NCBI GenBank assembly: GCA_034437655.1 | Contig: DAOTTU010000113.1 | Coordinates: 1 to 64,000 of the forward strand | Length of the DNA stretch: 64,000 bases | DNA from: J027 sp034437655 | GTDB lineage: Bacteria; Chloroflexota; Anaerolineae; Aggregatilineales; J027 | Direction of reading: 5' to 3' | In this document: one piece after another, positions 27,037-36,257 of the stretch | How the letters are laid out: every line of letters begins with the position of its first letter | How positions within the stretch are numbered: the first letter of the stretch is position 1 | The notes under the pieces: model-generated | Told to the model about the DNA's origin: nothing | The model's input: the letters and a program-made list of their open reading frames with translations, nothing else | The model's database searches: none | Made by a program: the position numbers and the translations under genes

Positions 27037-27891
27037 ATGTGGCGTGTTTTCAGGATGCTGATGGTGGTCGCGTTATTCGGTGGTGTGCTGTTGGGCTGCA
27101 CGGGTGGCGATGATGAAGAAGAAGCGACCAATGTACCGCCGCCAGCCCCTAATATTGACTTTACGGGTGGTGATCCTTCTGACCCGTTTAACCGTGGGCC
27201 GCGTGCCGGAACGCTTACTTCTAACACCATTGCAACGCTACAAGCGCAAACCCGAGTCGCCGCGACCCTTGAAGTTGTGACTGAAACGCCCACCCCAACC
27301 GCTACCATTAACCCAGAATTTATCGTCACCTTTACGCCCATGCCGACAGTAGTAGTAGATGATGAAAATGACTTCATCGGCAACAGCTACACCCAACAGG
27401 AATGGTTGCAATACAACTTCACCCTTACGGATGGCAGCGGATTCACGCTGGAAGATTTTGTCGGTAATGTGATCGTCATCAGTGTGATTCAGCCGCAGTG
27501 TGGTGAATGTGTTGAACAAATTCGCACTGTGCGTGAAGGGGCTGAAGTCTTTGAAGAACAGCTTGGTAATGCTGGTATAGACGCCATTTTTCTTGCGCTG
27601 AACGTTAGTACGACCACGTCAATTGAGTCACTTGGATTTGTCGCGGAGCGTGACGGTTACGCCGCGAGTGAGGAGCTGTCGTGGCTCACCGGGTTGGCAT
27701 CACAGCCACTGCGGTCAGCGCTAGAAAGTACGTTTGGCGAAGACATATTCGCGGCCACTAACCTGCCTGTTATATTCCTCGACCAAAACGGGATTGCGCA
27801 TTTGACGAACGCGGACTTGATAGATCGTTTCTTTATCCGCGATGCACTGATTGTCTACAATGGTGGATCATTGCAAGCGGGGGATGAATAG
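27037..27891 (+). CDS. Thioredoxin-like redox lipoprotein
   Basis: Lipobox VLLGC (Cys21), a ~90-residue linker with TPTPTAT, then an AhpC/TSA-thioredoxin-like domain that starts LTDGSGFTLEDFVGNVIVISV with CGEC at 155-158 and LPVIFLDQNG in the cis-Pro position. Probably an extracytoplasmic thiol oxidoreductase or SCO/TlpA relative. ATG 27037 is chosen, one base after the preceding stop, with CAGGAG upstream. Confidence 0.8.
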   Translation: MWRVFRMLMVVALFGGVLLGCTGGDDEEEATNVPPPAPNIDFTGGDPSDPFNRGPRAGTLTSNTIATLQAQTRVAATLEVVTETPTPTATINPEFIVTFTPMPTVVVDDENDFIGNSYTQQEWLQYNFTLTDGSGFTLEDFVGNVIVISVIQPQCGECVEQIRTVREGAEVFEEQLGNAGIDAIFLALNVSTTTSIESLGFVAERDGYAASEELSWLTGLASQPLRSALESTFGEDIFAATNLPVIFLDQNGIAHLTNADLIDRFFIRDALIVYNGGSLQAGDE

Positions 27892-27944
27892 TCGCCGCGT
27901 GAGAAGGGCCTGCCGATGCGTTGCAAGCCCTTTGCACAGCCGCC

Positions 27945-28277
27945 CTACAGCCCGAACATACTCTGTAGCTTCATCGCCAGGCCCATGTCACCTTTGACTT
28001 TGACTTTGCCCTGCATGAAAGCGTTCATGGGGGCAAGTTCGCCATTGAGCATCTTGAGATAGTTGTCGGCCGTGGCCTTGATGGTAATTGAAGGCTCGTC
28101 GTGTAGACCTTCGTGTACCTCTACCTCTTGATTTTGAACGTTCAGCCAGTATTGCCCGCCATTCTCACCAGAAATGTCAAACTGGAATATGGCATCAACG
28201 CCGGCTGCAGCGTTCGGATTAAAGCGCTCCTCCATCAGTGTGATGGCGTCTTCTAGCTTCTCAATTTTGTCAGACAT
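27945..28277 (-). CDS. SCP2 sterol-carrier domain protein
   Basis: A 110-residue single SCP2 domain: FQFDISGENGGQYWLNV, PSITIKATADNYLKMLNGELAP and FMQGKVKVKGDMGLAMKLQSMF. Such domains bind acyl or lipid ligands in a hydrophobic tunnel. Cytoplasmic. Full length for the family, with AGGAG before the ATG. Confidence 0.93.
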   Translation of the reverse strand: MSDKIEKLEDAITLMEERFNPNAAAGVDAIFQFDISGENGGQYWLNVQNQEVEVHEGLHDEPSITIKATADNYLKMLNGELAPMNAFMQGKVKVKGDMGLAMKLQSMFGL

Positions 28278-28427
28278 TGAAATCTCCTGAATTGCACATG
28301 GTTTTCCGTTGCGGCAGCAGTGTCATGGGCAAAGGCTGCCACATTCCGATAAATTGACTTTAAGTATAACGAATATAGTCACAGGTGCGACGGTGAGCTG
28401 CGTAAAATTAGCGAGATACTAACGACG

Positions 28428-29465
28428 CTAGCGGTTCGCGATCCGCAGCAGCACTTGTAAATACTCGCGGGTATATTGCCGCCATAGAGCGCGACCTTCT
28501 GCAATATCGGTCAGGCTGATGGCCAGGGTATGGTTAACGGGGGTATGTAGTTGCATGTCGTGTGCTTCTTTGGCGATGACCCCATTAAGGTAGGCGGCAT
28601 CACTGCGGCCATGGCCTGCTTCTAATTCTGTTTGCAAACTGGGTGGGCTGACATTTGCTTGCAGCACACGGCGGAGCATCCTGGGCGGTAGCATACGAAT
28701 TTGCCAGCCCAGCCGACGCACCGCGACCCCCGGCAAATCGACCAACGAAATTTTTTTGCGATCAATGATTTCCATTGCTTCACGTATCTGGCGGTATTCA
28801 ATCGCGAAAAGCTCGTCGTCGGCATAGACGTGTTCCGGCGGCACCCGCAAAACACCTGGTAGTGCATTCGCCTGAATTTTCCACAGCAGATTGCTCCACT
28901 CGAGCGGCTCTGTCTCGTGAATACTGACAGGACCAAACCCGATCATCCGCAGCAGATGTGCAAGGCTTTCGGCACGCGGGCTACGGGTCAGCGCAAAGCC
29001 ACCAAAACCATCACTGACGACGGTTTCATGAGCTGGTGAACCATTAGCAAGGTGCGGCCACACAAATTGCCGCGTTGTAAAGGCTTCAGTTATTAATTCG
29101 CTGGCGAAGAAATCCTCAAGTTTGGTACGCGCACCAATTCCGGTTCCCAGCACTAGCACCGGGGGGCATTTCGACGGTGGAATGCGGCGCGACATCTCAC
29201 GGATGACTGATCCCAGTGCCCATGTCGGCATCAGTAGCATGATGTGGTCCAACGGCGGCTTAAGCAGGGCGTCGATCTCAGTGCCGATGGTCAGGTCTTT
29301 AACATAGAGTTCCCGTTGTGGGCTGCGCAGCGTCAGGCGGCCAAAGCGTTGGATATCGTGTTGGATATTTTCGTCAGTCAGCCAGAGCGTTTCGTGCCCA
29401 AGCTGGTGCAGTCGGGTGGCTGTCCACGCTGCAACCGGGGTGGCACCCCAAACTAAGATTCGCAT
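28428..29465 (-). CDS. Ketopantoate reductase (PanE/ApbA)-like protein
   Basis: A 345-residue protein with a Rossmann N-terminus and the ApbA C-terminal helical domain (LLWKIQANALPGVLRVPPEH, then ELEAGHGRSDAAYLNGVI with the Lys/Asn/Glu pattern of the family). The dinucleotide loop reads WGATPVA instead of GxGxxG, so cofactor binding may differ. Conversion of ketopantoate in pantothenate synthesis is one possibility, but paralogues with other 2-keto-acid substrates are common. Confidence 0.75.
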   Translation of the reverse strand: MRILVWGATPVAAWTATRLHQLGHETLWLTDENIQHDIQRFGRLTLRSPQRELYVKDLTIGTEIDALLKPPLDHIMLLMPTWALGSVIREMSRRIPPSKCPPVLVLGTGIGARTKLEDFFASELITEAFTTRQFVWPHLANGSPAHETVVSDGFGGFALTRSPRAESLAHLLRMIGFGPVSIHETEPLEWSNLLWKIQANALPGVLRVPPEHVYADDELFAIEYRQIREAMEIIDRKKISLVDLPGVAVRRLGWQIRMLPPRMLRRVLQANVSPPSLQTELEAGHGRSDAAYLNGVIAKEAHDMQLHTPVNHTLAISLTDIAEGRALWRQYTREYLQVLLRIANR

Positions 29466-29558
29466 GATGTTGCAGATTGCCTTCTACTATCTGTTTCGCT
29501 CAGTCAGCAAAGACCACAGTGGGCAAGATTGTAGCGCCCTTGCACAAAAGCGCAACAA

Positions 29559-29594
29559 AAAGGCGTACTCCGCTTGATGAGGAAATACGCCTTT
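29559..29594 (-). terminator. Rho-independent terminator after the parvulin gene
   Basis: On the minus strand AAAGGCGTA pairs with TACGCCTTT and runs into TTTTT. It lies about 43 nt after the stop at 29637. Confidence 0.8.
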
Positions 29595-29636
29595 GCGTTG
29601 AGCAATGCTTTGTACAAATTTGCTCTGTGTCTGATG

Positions 29637-31085
29637 TTAATTGTTCTCGTCAATGATGTCGCCGAGCAGGTCTTCGGCTTCTGGGGTGTCCGGGATGCGT
29701 TCTTCCCAGTCGCTACGACGTTGAATGTCTGCAATCGTGATCAGGTCAATTTCCCACTGACGATATTCTTCAGACCGTACCTGTTCCAGCTCACGTTCTG
29801 GAATCGGATTGATTTCCTTTTCCAGCACCTGAATGATGTGGAAGCCGAACTGTGAGCATACCGGGCCGAGATATTCCCCAACTTCACCGTCGCGGATAGC
29901 CTGAGCGAAAGGTTCGACGTACTGCGTATCCACATCGTTGACGGCACCGAGCAGCCCGCCGTTGCTGGCGCTACCGTCAGTAGAAAAGGCTTGCGCCATC
30001 GCTGCGAAGGATTCACCGCCATTGAGCAGTTCCAGCACACGGTCGGCTTCTTCGCTATAGGGCAGCCAGTCTTCAGATTCACACAACGATTCACTGAAGT
30101 TTGCACGCTGCAAGTCTTCGGGCACGCCAATCAGAATATGACGCGCTGTGGCCCCAACACGGGTGTCTTGAATGTCACCCATAGCGATCATTTCATCGGT
30201 TACAGCTTCTTGCATTGCCTCACGCAGGGCTTGCAGATAGAAGATATCGCGCAGAATGTCTTCATTAACATCTGCTTCTTCATCGGCGTCGCCGTACAGG
30301 TCCGACTCAAAGCGCTCCTGGGTGGCACGAATTTCGTCTTGTGCCAGCGGCGTGTTGGTGGCTGTTGGTGTTGCCGACGGGGTTGAAGTCGGTGTGGCAG
30401 TCGTGGTTGGCAACGGTGTCACGGTTGGGCAATCGGTTGGGTCTTCGCAGCCTTCAATTGGCGGCAATGGCGTCTGGGTGATGGTCGGTGTGATGGTGGG
30501 CGTGTGCGACGCGGTGGCAGTGATGAATGGCGTCAGTGATGAAAGTGGCCGTTCGGTTGGGGTGCTGGATGGTATCTGGGTCAGACTCACCCCGGTGAAG
30601 TTCGACGCATATTGTTCGACCTGAGCTTCGATGGCGTCGTTGTCAACGGTCACATCGCGCAGTGCGGCTTCCTCTTCTAACAGAATGGCCAGTTCCATGT
30701 CATCCAATACACGGCTGCCAATATTTTCGGGTTGGCGGTCAAGTGTCAGGATCTGATTTTCAAGCGTGGTGAAGTCTTCGGTTTCTTCATAGAAATCGCG
30801 TAGTTGCTGGATGACGAGCCAGCGTTCAGCACGAACCCGCTGCTGAAAGTCACGTGTTTCAATATCTTGACCATTGACGGTCGTAATGGACTGACTCGGC
30901 TCAATAACGGTGTCTACCACCAGCCCGATAATCAACAAAAGCACTACAAAAGCTGCGACGCCGCCAGCCCCAATCAGGACATTCCGTTGCAAGATGCGGT
31001 CACGCTCGGCACGTGACAACGGACGCGCTGAGACGTCTTCTGTACGCTGTTTGCGCGGTTTTCCGCTAGTGTTGCGTTTTGCCAT
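29637..31085 (-). CDS. Membrane-anchored parvulin-type peptidyl-prolyl isomerase
   Basis: A 482-residue SurA/PrsA-like foldase with a basic N-terminus, membrane anchor at about 36-60, an N-terminal chaperone region and a parvulin domain from about 312 (ARHILIGV, DGSASNGGLLG, GFHIIQVLEKE). A Thr/Pro insert of about 80 residues (170-248) splits the chaperone region. It should act on exported proteins outside the membrane. Followed by a strong terminator; upstream lies rpsR. Confidence 0.9.
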   Translation of the reverse strand: MAKRNTSGKPRKQRTEDVSARPLSRAERDRILQRNVLIGAGGVAAFVVLLLIIGLVVDTVIEPSQSITTVNGQDIETRDFQQRVRAERWLVIQQLRDFYEETEDFTTLENQILTLDRQPENIGSRVLDDMELAILLEEEAALRDVTVDNDAIEAQVEQYASNFTGVSLTQIPSSTPTERPLSSLTPFITATASHTPTITPTITQTPLPPIEGCEDPTDCPTVTPLPTTTATPTSTPSATPTATNTPLAQDEIRATQERFESDLYGDADEEADVNEDILRDIFYLQALREAMQEAVTDEMIAMGDIQDTRVGATARHILIGVPEDLQRANFSESLCESEDWLPYSEEADRVLELLNGGESFAAMAQAFSTDGSASNGGLLGAVNDVDTQYVEPFAQAIRDGEVGEYLGPVCSQFGFHIIQVLEKEINPIPERELEQVRSEEYRQWEIDLITIADIQRRSDWEERIPDTPEAEDLLGDIIDENN

Positions 31086-31134
31086 GCGAACGCTGTCTCC
31101 AATTCTGTATTCAGGTCAGTGAGGAAAGAGGCGG

Positions 31135-31491
31135 TTACTTAGCGCGCAGGTGCTGCGGTGCATATGGCAAGAGTGCCAGGAAACGTGCCCGTTTGATAGC
31201 AACTGCCAGCGCACGTTGGCATTTCGAACACGCCTGTGTTTGTCGCCGGGGGCGAATTTTGCCCGTGTCAGTCAAGTACATACGCAGGGTATCAACATCC
31301 TTGTAATCAACTTCGCATTTGCCGTTTACCTTGAAGGGACACCCACGCCGCCGCCGCCGGCCACCACGACGCCCACGACCACCCGGTGGCCGCCGCCGGC
31401 CAGTGTTGCCACGTCGCCCGCCACCACCACGACTTTCGTTATCGTTTTGCTTCTCGTTCGTACTCTGTTTTGCTTGATCGTTGTCACTCAT
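31135..31491 (-). CDS. rpsR: Ribosomal protein bS18 with Arg/Gly-rich N-terminal extension
   Basis: The C-terminal ~70 residues are bS18 (DYKDVDTLRMYLTDTGKI, RRQTQACSKCQRALAVAIKRARFLALLPY). Four cysteines (CPF...KC and CSKC) suggest the zinc-binding form. The first ~48 residues are a Gly/Arg-rich tail (GRRGNTGRRRPPGGRGRRGG), longer than usual. Third gene of rpsF-ssb-rpsR. Confidence 0.96.
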   Translation of the reverse strand: MSDNDQAKQSTNEKQNDNESRGGGGRRGNTGRRRPPGGRGRRGGRRRRRGCPFKVNGKCEVDYKDVDTLRMYLTDTGKIRPRRQTQACSKCQRALAVAIKRARFLALLPYAPQHLRAK

Positions 31492-31601
31492 GTGTAGTTC
31501 TATCCTTTATTTACAGATAGGGTGAATTCATTCAGTTTTTGGTTCAGCTTTTAACCCACCAAAGGGCTACAGTTGTGATTGCGTGTATCGAAAGCGTTTA
31601 C

Positions 31602-32018
31602 TTAAAACGTCAAGTCATCGTCATGATGATGCTGGTGTTGCTCATCGTCGTCATCGTCAGCAGACTGGGCAAAATGTGTGCCCTGGCGCTCACCAAGCAT
31701 GATCATCTCTTGCGCGACAATCTCTGTGCGGAAGTGGCGACGACCTTGCTCATCTTCCCAGCCACGGGTCTGCAAACGTCCTTCAATGTAGACTTGATTA
31801 CCGTTTGTTAGGTGCTGATTGCAGATTTCAGCGAGCGGTCCCCAGGCAACCACATTGAACCATTCCGTCTCCTCGCGACGGTCACCGTCGTAATTGACCC
31901 ATGTGCGGGTCGTGGCAACACTAAAGCTCGTGACCGGACGGCCGCTCGGGGTGTATCGGATTTCTGGGTCGCGGCCCAGATGGCCGATAATCATCACCTT
32001 ATTGAGTCCACGTCCCAT
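31602..32018 (-). CDS. ssb: Single-stranded DNA-binding protein
   Basis: A 138-residue SSB: OB fold with LNKVMIIGHLGRDPEIRYTPSG and WFNVVAWGPLAE. The tail is acidic and His-rich (DDDDDEQHQHHHDDDLTF); its end DDDLTF replaces the canonical DDDIPF but keeps the terminal Phe used by partner proteins. Classic position between rpsF and rpsR. Confidence 0.97.
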   Translation of the reverse strand: MGRGLNKVMIIGHLGRDPEIRYTPSGRPVTSFSVATTRTWVNYDGDRREETEWFNVVAWGPLAEICNQHLTNGNQVYIEGRLQTRGWEDEQGRRHFRTEIVAQEMIMLGERQGTHFAQSADDDDDEQHQHHHDDDLTF

Positions 32019-32063
32019 GTGATGTTATGTCCTGGTTAGGCTACTTGGGCGGTGATGAGCAAG

Positions 32064-32354
32064 CTAGTCGTCAACGCGCACGACCAGGTGACGCAATACG
32101 TTGTTTTCTAACGACATGCGCCGATCGAAATCGGTCAGGCTGGACGGTTCCATTTCGCTTTCTATAAAAATGTAATAACCGTCGCGGTTGGTTTTGATGT
32201 TGTAGGCAAGTGAGCGACGTCCCCAGTGGCTTGCGTTTTTGATTTCACCACCGCTACCAGTGATCCATCCTTTAACACGTTCTTCGGTAGCTTTTTGTAC
32301 GTCTTCACCGAGATTGACGGGGAGAATATACGTGATTTCGTAGGTACGTTTCAT
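32064..32354 (-). CDS. rpsF: Ribosomal protein bS6
   Basis: A 96-residue bS6: RTYEITYILPVNLGEDVQ start, GGEIKNASHWGRRSLAYNIKTNRDGYYIFIE core and NVLRHLVVRV end. First gene of the rpsF-ssb-rpsR operon. The ~190-nt divergent region upstream must hold its promoter; I could not confirm an S6:S18 leader motif there. Confidence 0.97.
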   Translation of the reverse strand: MKRTYEITYILPVNLGEDVQKATEERVKGWITGSGGEIKNASHWGRRSLAYNIKTNRDGYYIFIESEMEPSSLTDFDRRMSLENNVLRHLVVRVDD

Positions 32355-32548
32355 AGGTTGTTTGGTCCTTCCCTTGGGTTTGCCCAGCTTTCGAATCTGG
32401 ACGGAAAGTTACTGAGAATAGCGGGCAATAGCTTACCGTAAAGCCCACCGTCTGGCAAGTGCAAACTCCACGCTTGCCCCATGCAGGCTTGCCCTTCGCT
32501 GGCGCTGGCGCTAGAATTTTGAACTGAATTCGTGACACAAACATTAGG

Positions 32549-33571
32549 ATGCAATCAGCAGTGACTGCTAAAGGAACCCTGCAAACAAGACGGTTACAGA
32601 GTAAAGCACTACAAGACAATCGTCTTGATGACCCCACCGAGCGCGACGTGATTATATATTTACCGCCCGGCTATGACGACTCTCAACGTTACCCGGTTGT
32701 GTATTTCTTACCAAGCCACGGACGCAACAACAGCTATTATGTGGCCTGGAATCAGTGGGATGAGCGCCTTCAGGATCGGTTAGACCGTCTGATTATGACA
32801 GGTACGATGCCGCCTGCGTTGGTTGTGTTGCCAGACTGCTGGACGCGCTTCGGGGGGTCACAGTATGTTGATTCCACACTTGGTAATTATGAGCAATACG
32901 TTATCAATGAAATTGTGCCTTTTATTGACGAGCATTTCTCCACGCTAGCGACCCGTGAAAGTCGTGGCATTATTGGGCATAGTAGTGGTGGGTATGGGGC
33001 GATCACATTGGCAATGAAACACCCCGATGTCTTTGGCGCAGTATCGGCACGCGCCCCGGACATGTACTGGGAATACAGCGTCTTGCCGGCCGTTGCACAA
33101 TTGCCGTTGCATATGCAAAAGTGGGGCGGCTTTGCGCAGTTTATCGCAGATATTCCGACTATTCATCCCAAAAAAGGTGATTTCTGGGTGGCGGTGCATA
33201 CGCTGATGCAATGCATGGCCTATGGGCCAAACCCTGAACACCCGCTCGGCTTCGACCCACCGATAGACGAGCAGACCGGGGCCCTGCGCGAGGATGTATG
33301 GGCGCGGTGGCTAACCTATGACCCGGTTCGGATGCTCAACGAACCTGCCTATCAAGATGCGTTGCGGTCGATGGTGTTGGTATATCTTGAAGTAGGGCGC
33401 TTCGACCAGTATTTGTTGCAAATTGGGGCACGCATCTTCACCAATAAACTTGACGAGGCTGGTATCGCTCATACCTACGACGAGTTTGACGATGGCCATA
33501 GCAGTACAAGCTATCGCTATGATGTTTCATTGCCGCTTTTGGTGCAGGCGATTAGTCCAGACGCAGGATAA
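32549..33571 (+). CDS. Esterase, alpha/beta-hydrolase of the esterase-D type
   Basis: A 340-residue alpha/beta hydrolase: YLPPGYDDSQRYPVVYFLPSHG at the entry strand, GHSSGGYGA nucleophile elbow, Asp in EVGRFDQY and His in DDGHSSTSYRY as the remaining triad. Similar to putative esterases acting on short acyl esters. No signal peptide seen, so cytoplasmic. Divergent from rpsF. Confidence 0.88.
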   Translation: MQSAVTAKGTLQTRRLQSKALQDNRLDDPTERDVIIYLPPGYDDSQRYPVVYFLPSHGRNNSYYVAWNQWDERLQDRLDRLIMTGTMPPALVVLPDCWTRFGGSQYVDSTLGNYEQYVINEIVPFIDEHFSTLATRESRGIIGHSSGGYGAITLAMKHPDVFGAVSARAPDMYWEYSVLPAVAQLPLHMQKWGGFAQFIADIPTIHPKKGDFWVAVHTLMQCMAYGPNPEHPLGFDPPIDEQTGALREDVWARWLTYDPVRMLNEPAYQDALRSMVLVYLEVGRFDQYLLQIGARIFTNKLDEAGIAHTYDEFDDGHSSTSYRYDVSLPLLVQAISPDAG

Positions 33572-33579
33572 ACCTTGCC

Positions 33580-35136
33580 ATGTTTACAGGACGCTACTTT
33601 ATTCCCCTTGGTGTTATCGTTATTTTGATCATTGCGGCGCTGGCCTGTGCCCGACCGGGTTCTGAGCGCATTATTGAAGTTAGCGCTACACCACCCGCAA
33701 ATGCATTGCTTTTTACCCCTACCCCAAACGGACCAACCCCTGAACCGATTCGCCCAACACCGAACCCGGTTCGCTTTCCGATGCAGGTGAACGACGATGG
33801 CAGTTATGCGGTGCAGCCCGGTGACACACTCGCGATGATCGCCGCCCGGTTCGCTGTATCATTGGACTCTTTGGTAGCCTTGAACAATATTACCAACCCT
33901 AACCAGCTTGAAGTTGGGCAAACCTTGCAAATCCCTTCCGTTCGCGCCGAGCCGGGTACCAGCTTTAAGATTATCCCCGACTCTGAGTTGGTCTATGGAC
34001 CGACAACGGTTGGCTTTGATGTTGCAGATTACATGAAGCAAAAGGGCGGTTTTCTGCGCAATTATAGCGAAGAAGTGAACGGCCAACTGCTGAGTGGGGT
34101 TGAGATTGTTAGCGCAATCGCACTGGAATATAGTGTCAATCCGCGTTTGCTGCTGGCGCTTCTGGAATATCGCAGTGGGTGGATTACCAACCTGGGGCCA
34201 AACGCCGAGCAGATTAGTTACCCCCTCGGTTATATCGACCCCAATCGACAGGGATTGTACCGACAGGTGGCAACGGCAGCCGATTTGCTCAATGAAGGTT
34301 ACTATGGATGGCGGTATCGGGGGCTTGAGGCAACGATCCTCACCGCAGATTCAAGTACGATGGCGTTCGCACCTGACCTGAATGCTGGAACGGTAGCGGT
34401 ACAATTCTATTTTGCAAAAATCAGTTCGCGTCCCCAGTGGGAATTCGATGTCAGCGAACAGGGGCTATTCCAGATCTATCTTGCCTTATTTGGTGACCCG
34501 TTCCGCAATGCTGTAGAGCCCTTAATACCATCTGATTTAGCGCAACCTGCGCTACAATTCCCTTTTCCGGCTGGCGAAACATGGTACTACACGGGCGGCC
34601 CACATGGCGGCTTTGCGAGTGGGAGCGCCTGGGCCGCTGTGGATTTTGCTCCACCCTCACCACCCGAAGAACTATTGATTGAGCAGGGTATTTGTTATGT
34701 CTCGCCTGCATCAGTAGCAGCGGTGGCAGATGGCGTCATTGCCCGTAGTGGCGGCGGCTATGTCGTGCTGGACCTTGACGGCGACGGCAATGAACAGACG
34801 GGCTGGTCCATTGTCTACTTGCACATCAGCAGCAACGGTGTTGTCCCGGCTGGAACGCGGGTGCAGACAGGGGATTTGCTCGGTAACCCTTCTTGTGAAG
34901 GTGGTGTTTCCAGCGCAACGCATCTCCATATTTCACGGCGTTACAACGGAGAATGGATTCCTGCTGACTGTCAGCGTTGCCCGGGCGATTTGCAAGTGCC
35001 GCCGTTTATCTTGAATGAGTGGCGCGTTTTTCTGACGACGGGCGAATATCAGGGCACGATGCAGCATATCAAGAGCGGTGAAGTGCGCCAGGCGTTGCAA
35101 GGACGGATCAATACCAATAATCATCTGAGCTACTAA
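33580..35136 (+). CDS. Lipoprotein with LysM and M23 peptidase domains
   Basis: Lipobox ALAC (Cys23), Thr/Pro linker, a LysM domain at about 75-119 (YAVQPGDTLAMIAARF, LEVGQTLQIP), a ~200-residue middle region, and a C-terminal M23 (LytM) domain with H and D ligands around GGPHGGFASGSAWAAVDF and HLHIS at the end. Likely a cell-wall-bound endopeptidase. Starts eight nt after the esterase stop, so co-transcribed with it. Confidence 0.88.
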   Translation: MFTGRYFIPLGVIVILIIAALACARPGSERIIEVSATPPANALLFTPTPNGPTPEPIRPTPNPVRFPMQVNDDGSYAVQPGDTLAMIAARFAVSLDSLVALNNITNPNQLEVGQTLQIPSVRAEPGTSFKIIPDSELVYGPTTVGFDVADYMKQKGGFLRNYSEEVNGQLLSGVEIVSAIALEYSVNPRLLLALLEYRSGWITNLGPNAEQISYPLGYIDPNRQGLYRQVATAADLLNEGYYGWRYRGLEATILTADSSTMAFAPDLNAGTVAVQFYFAKISSRPQWEFDVSEQGLFQIYLALFGDPFRNAVEPLIPSDLAQPALQFPFPAGETWYYTGGPHGGFASGSAWAAVDFAPPSPPEELLIEQGICYVSPASVAAVADGVIARSGGGYVVLDLDGDGNEQTGWSIVYLHISSNGVVPAGTRVQTGDLLGNPSCEGGVSSATHLHISRRYNGEWIPADCQRCPGDLQVPPFILNEWRVFLTTGEYQGTMQHIKSGEVRQALQGRINTNNHLSY

Positions 35137-35272
35137 TTGAATAGGCCGCAAGCATGGTAGACAAATCTGGTAGGGTAGGGCAACATTATTGCATCAACGC
35201 ATCTGTAGAATATCACAATAAATCGCTGCTGCCCGTGTACAGTAGACACTATTAGGTGGAACGCATTGACTG

Positions 35273-36253
35273 ATGGATTTGTCAATTATCATCATTAGCT
35301 GGAATGTCTCGGCCCTGCTGGAAAAATGCTTGCGTAGCCTGTCTGTTGCAGAAATTACGCGCGTCGGCCAGGATGGACAGCTATACGGCAGCGGCCCGAC
35401 GACCGAAGTAATCGTCATTGACTCAGCGAGTGCAGATGATACGGTCGCGATGGTGAAAAAGCATTTCCCGTGGGTGCATCTCTATCCTCAGTCTGAAAAT
35501 ATCGGCTTTGTACGGGGCAACAATTTTGGCCTGCGCTATGCAACTGGCGACAGCATTATGTTGCTCAACCCCGACACCGAGGTGTTCCCCGACACGCTAC
35601 CCCGCTTGCTAGACCAACTGCACAGCCACGACAGCATTGGCGTGGTGGGGCCGCATACTCTCAACACGGACGGGACACACCAATCCTCGCGCCGACGTTT
35701 TCCCGGCTTGCTTACGGGTATATTCGAAAGTACCTGGTTCGAAGCACTTGCGCCGCAAGCGGTGATTTCACAATTCCGTGTGGAAGATCAACCAGACGAT
35801 GGTGTCTATGCCGTCGATTGGGTGCAGGGACATGCATTGCTGGCGCGGGCAGAAGTCTGGCAGCAGGTCGGCGCGTTGGATGAGCGTTATATCATGTTCT
35901 CGGAGGAATTAGATTGGTGCAAGCGTGCAAAGCTGGCTGGCTGGGAAGTCTATTACGTGGGGGATGCGAAACTGATTCACCACGGCGGCCAGTCTACAGA
36001 GCAGGTTAAGGCCCGATCGCACATCCATTTTCAGCATAGCAAGTTGCGCTACTTTCGAAAATTTCACGGTTGGGGGGCATTCCTGCTGGTCTGGATGGTA
36101 TTGGTCTTCAATTACGCGCTGCAACTGGTGTTAGAGGGAGCAAAATGGTTGATTGGGCACAAACGCGCGCTGCGTGCCGAACGTATCCATGTCTATCGGC
36201 GTGTGCTTGGGTCTTTTTTTGTTGGCGAAACGATTGCAATGCGGAAGGTGTAG
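35273..36253 (+). CDS. GT2-family glycosyltransferase
   Basis: A 326-residue GT-A enzyme: DLSIIIISWNV start, VIVIDSASADDT, LLNPDTEV as the DxD-type motif, and SEELDWCKRAKLAGWEVYYV as in rhamnosyl/WcaA-like GT2 enzymes. A hydrophobic helix near the C-terminus may associate it with the membrane. First gene of the polysaccharide cluster. Confidence 0.92.
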   Translation: MDLSIIIISWNVSALLEKCLRSLSVAEITRVGQDGQLYGSGPTTEVIVIDSASADDTVAMVKKHFPWVHLYPQSENIGFVRGNNFGLRYATGDSIMLLNPDTEVFPDTLPRLLDQLHSHDSIGVVGPHTLNTDGTHQSSRRRFPGLLTGIFESTWFEALAPQAVISQFRVEDQPDDGVYAVDWVQGHALLARAEVWQQVGALDERYIMFSEELDWCKRAKLAGWEVYYVGDAKLIHHGGQSTEQVKARSHIHFQHSKLRYFRKFHGWGAFLLVWMVLVFNYALQLVLEGAKWLIGHKRALRAERIHVYRRVLGSFFVGETIAMRKV

Positions 36254-36257
36254 CGGC

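Noticed and set aside
32355..32548. S6:S18 autoregulatory leader upstream of rpsF
   Set aside because: The region is the right place, but I could not identify the conserved bulge and hairpin with confidence.
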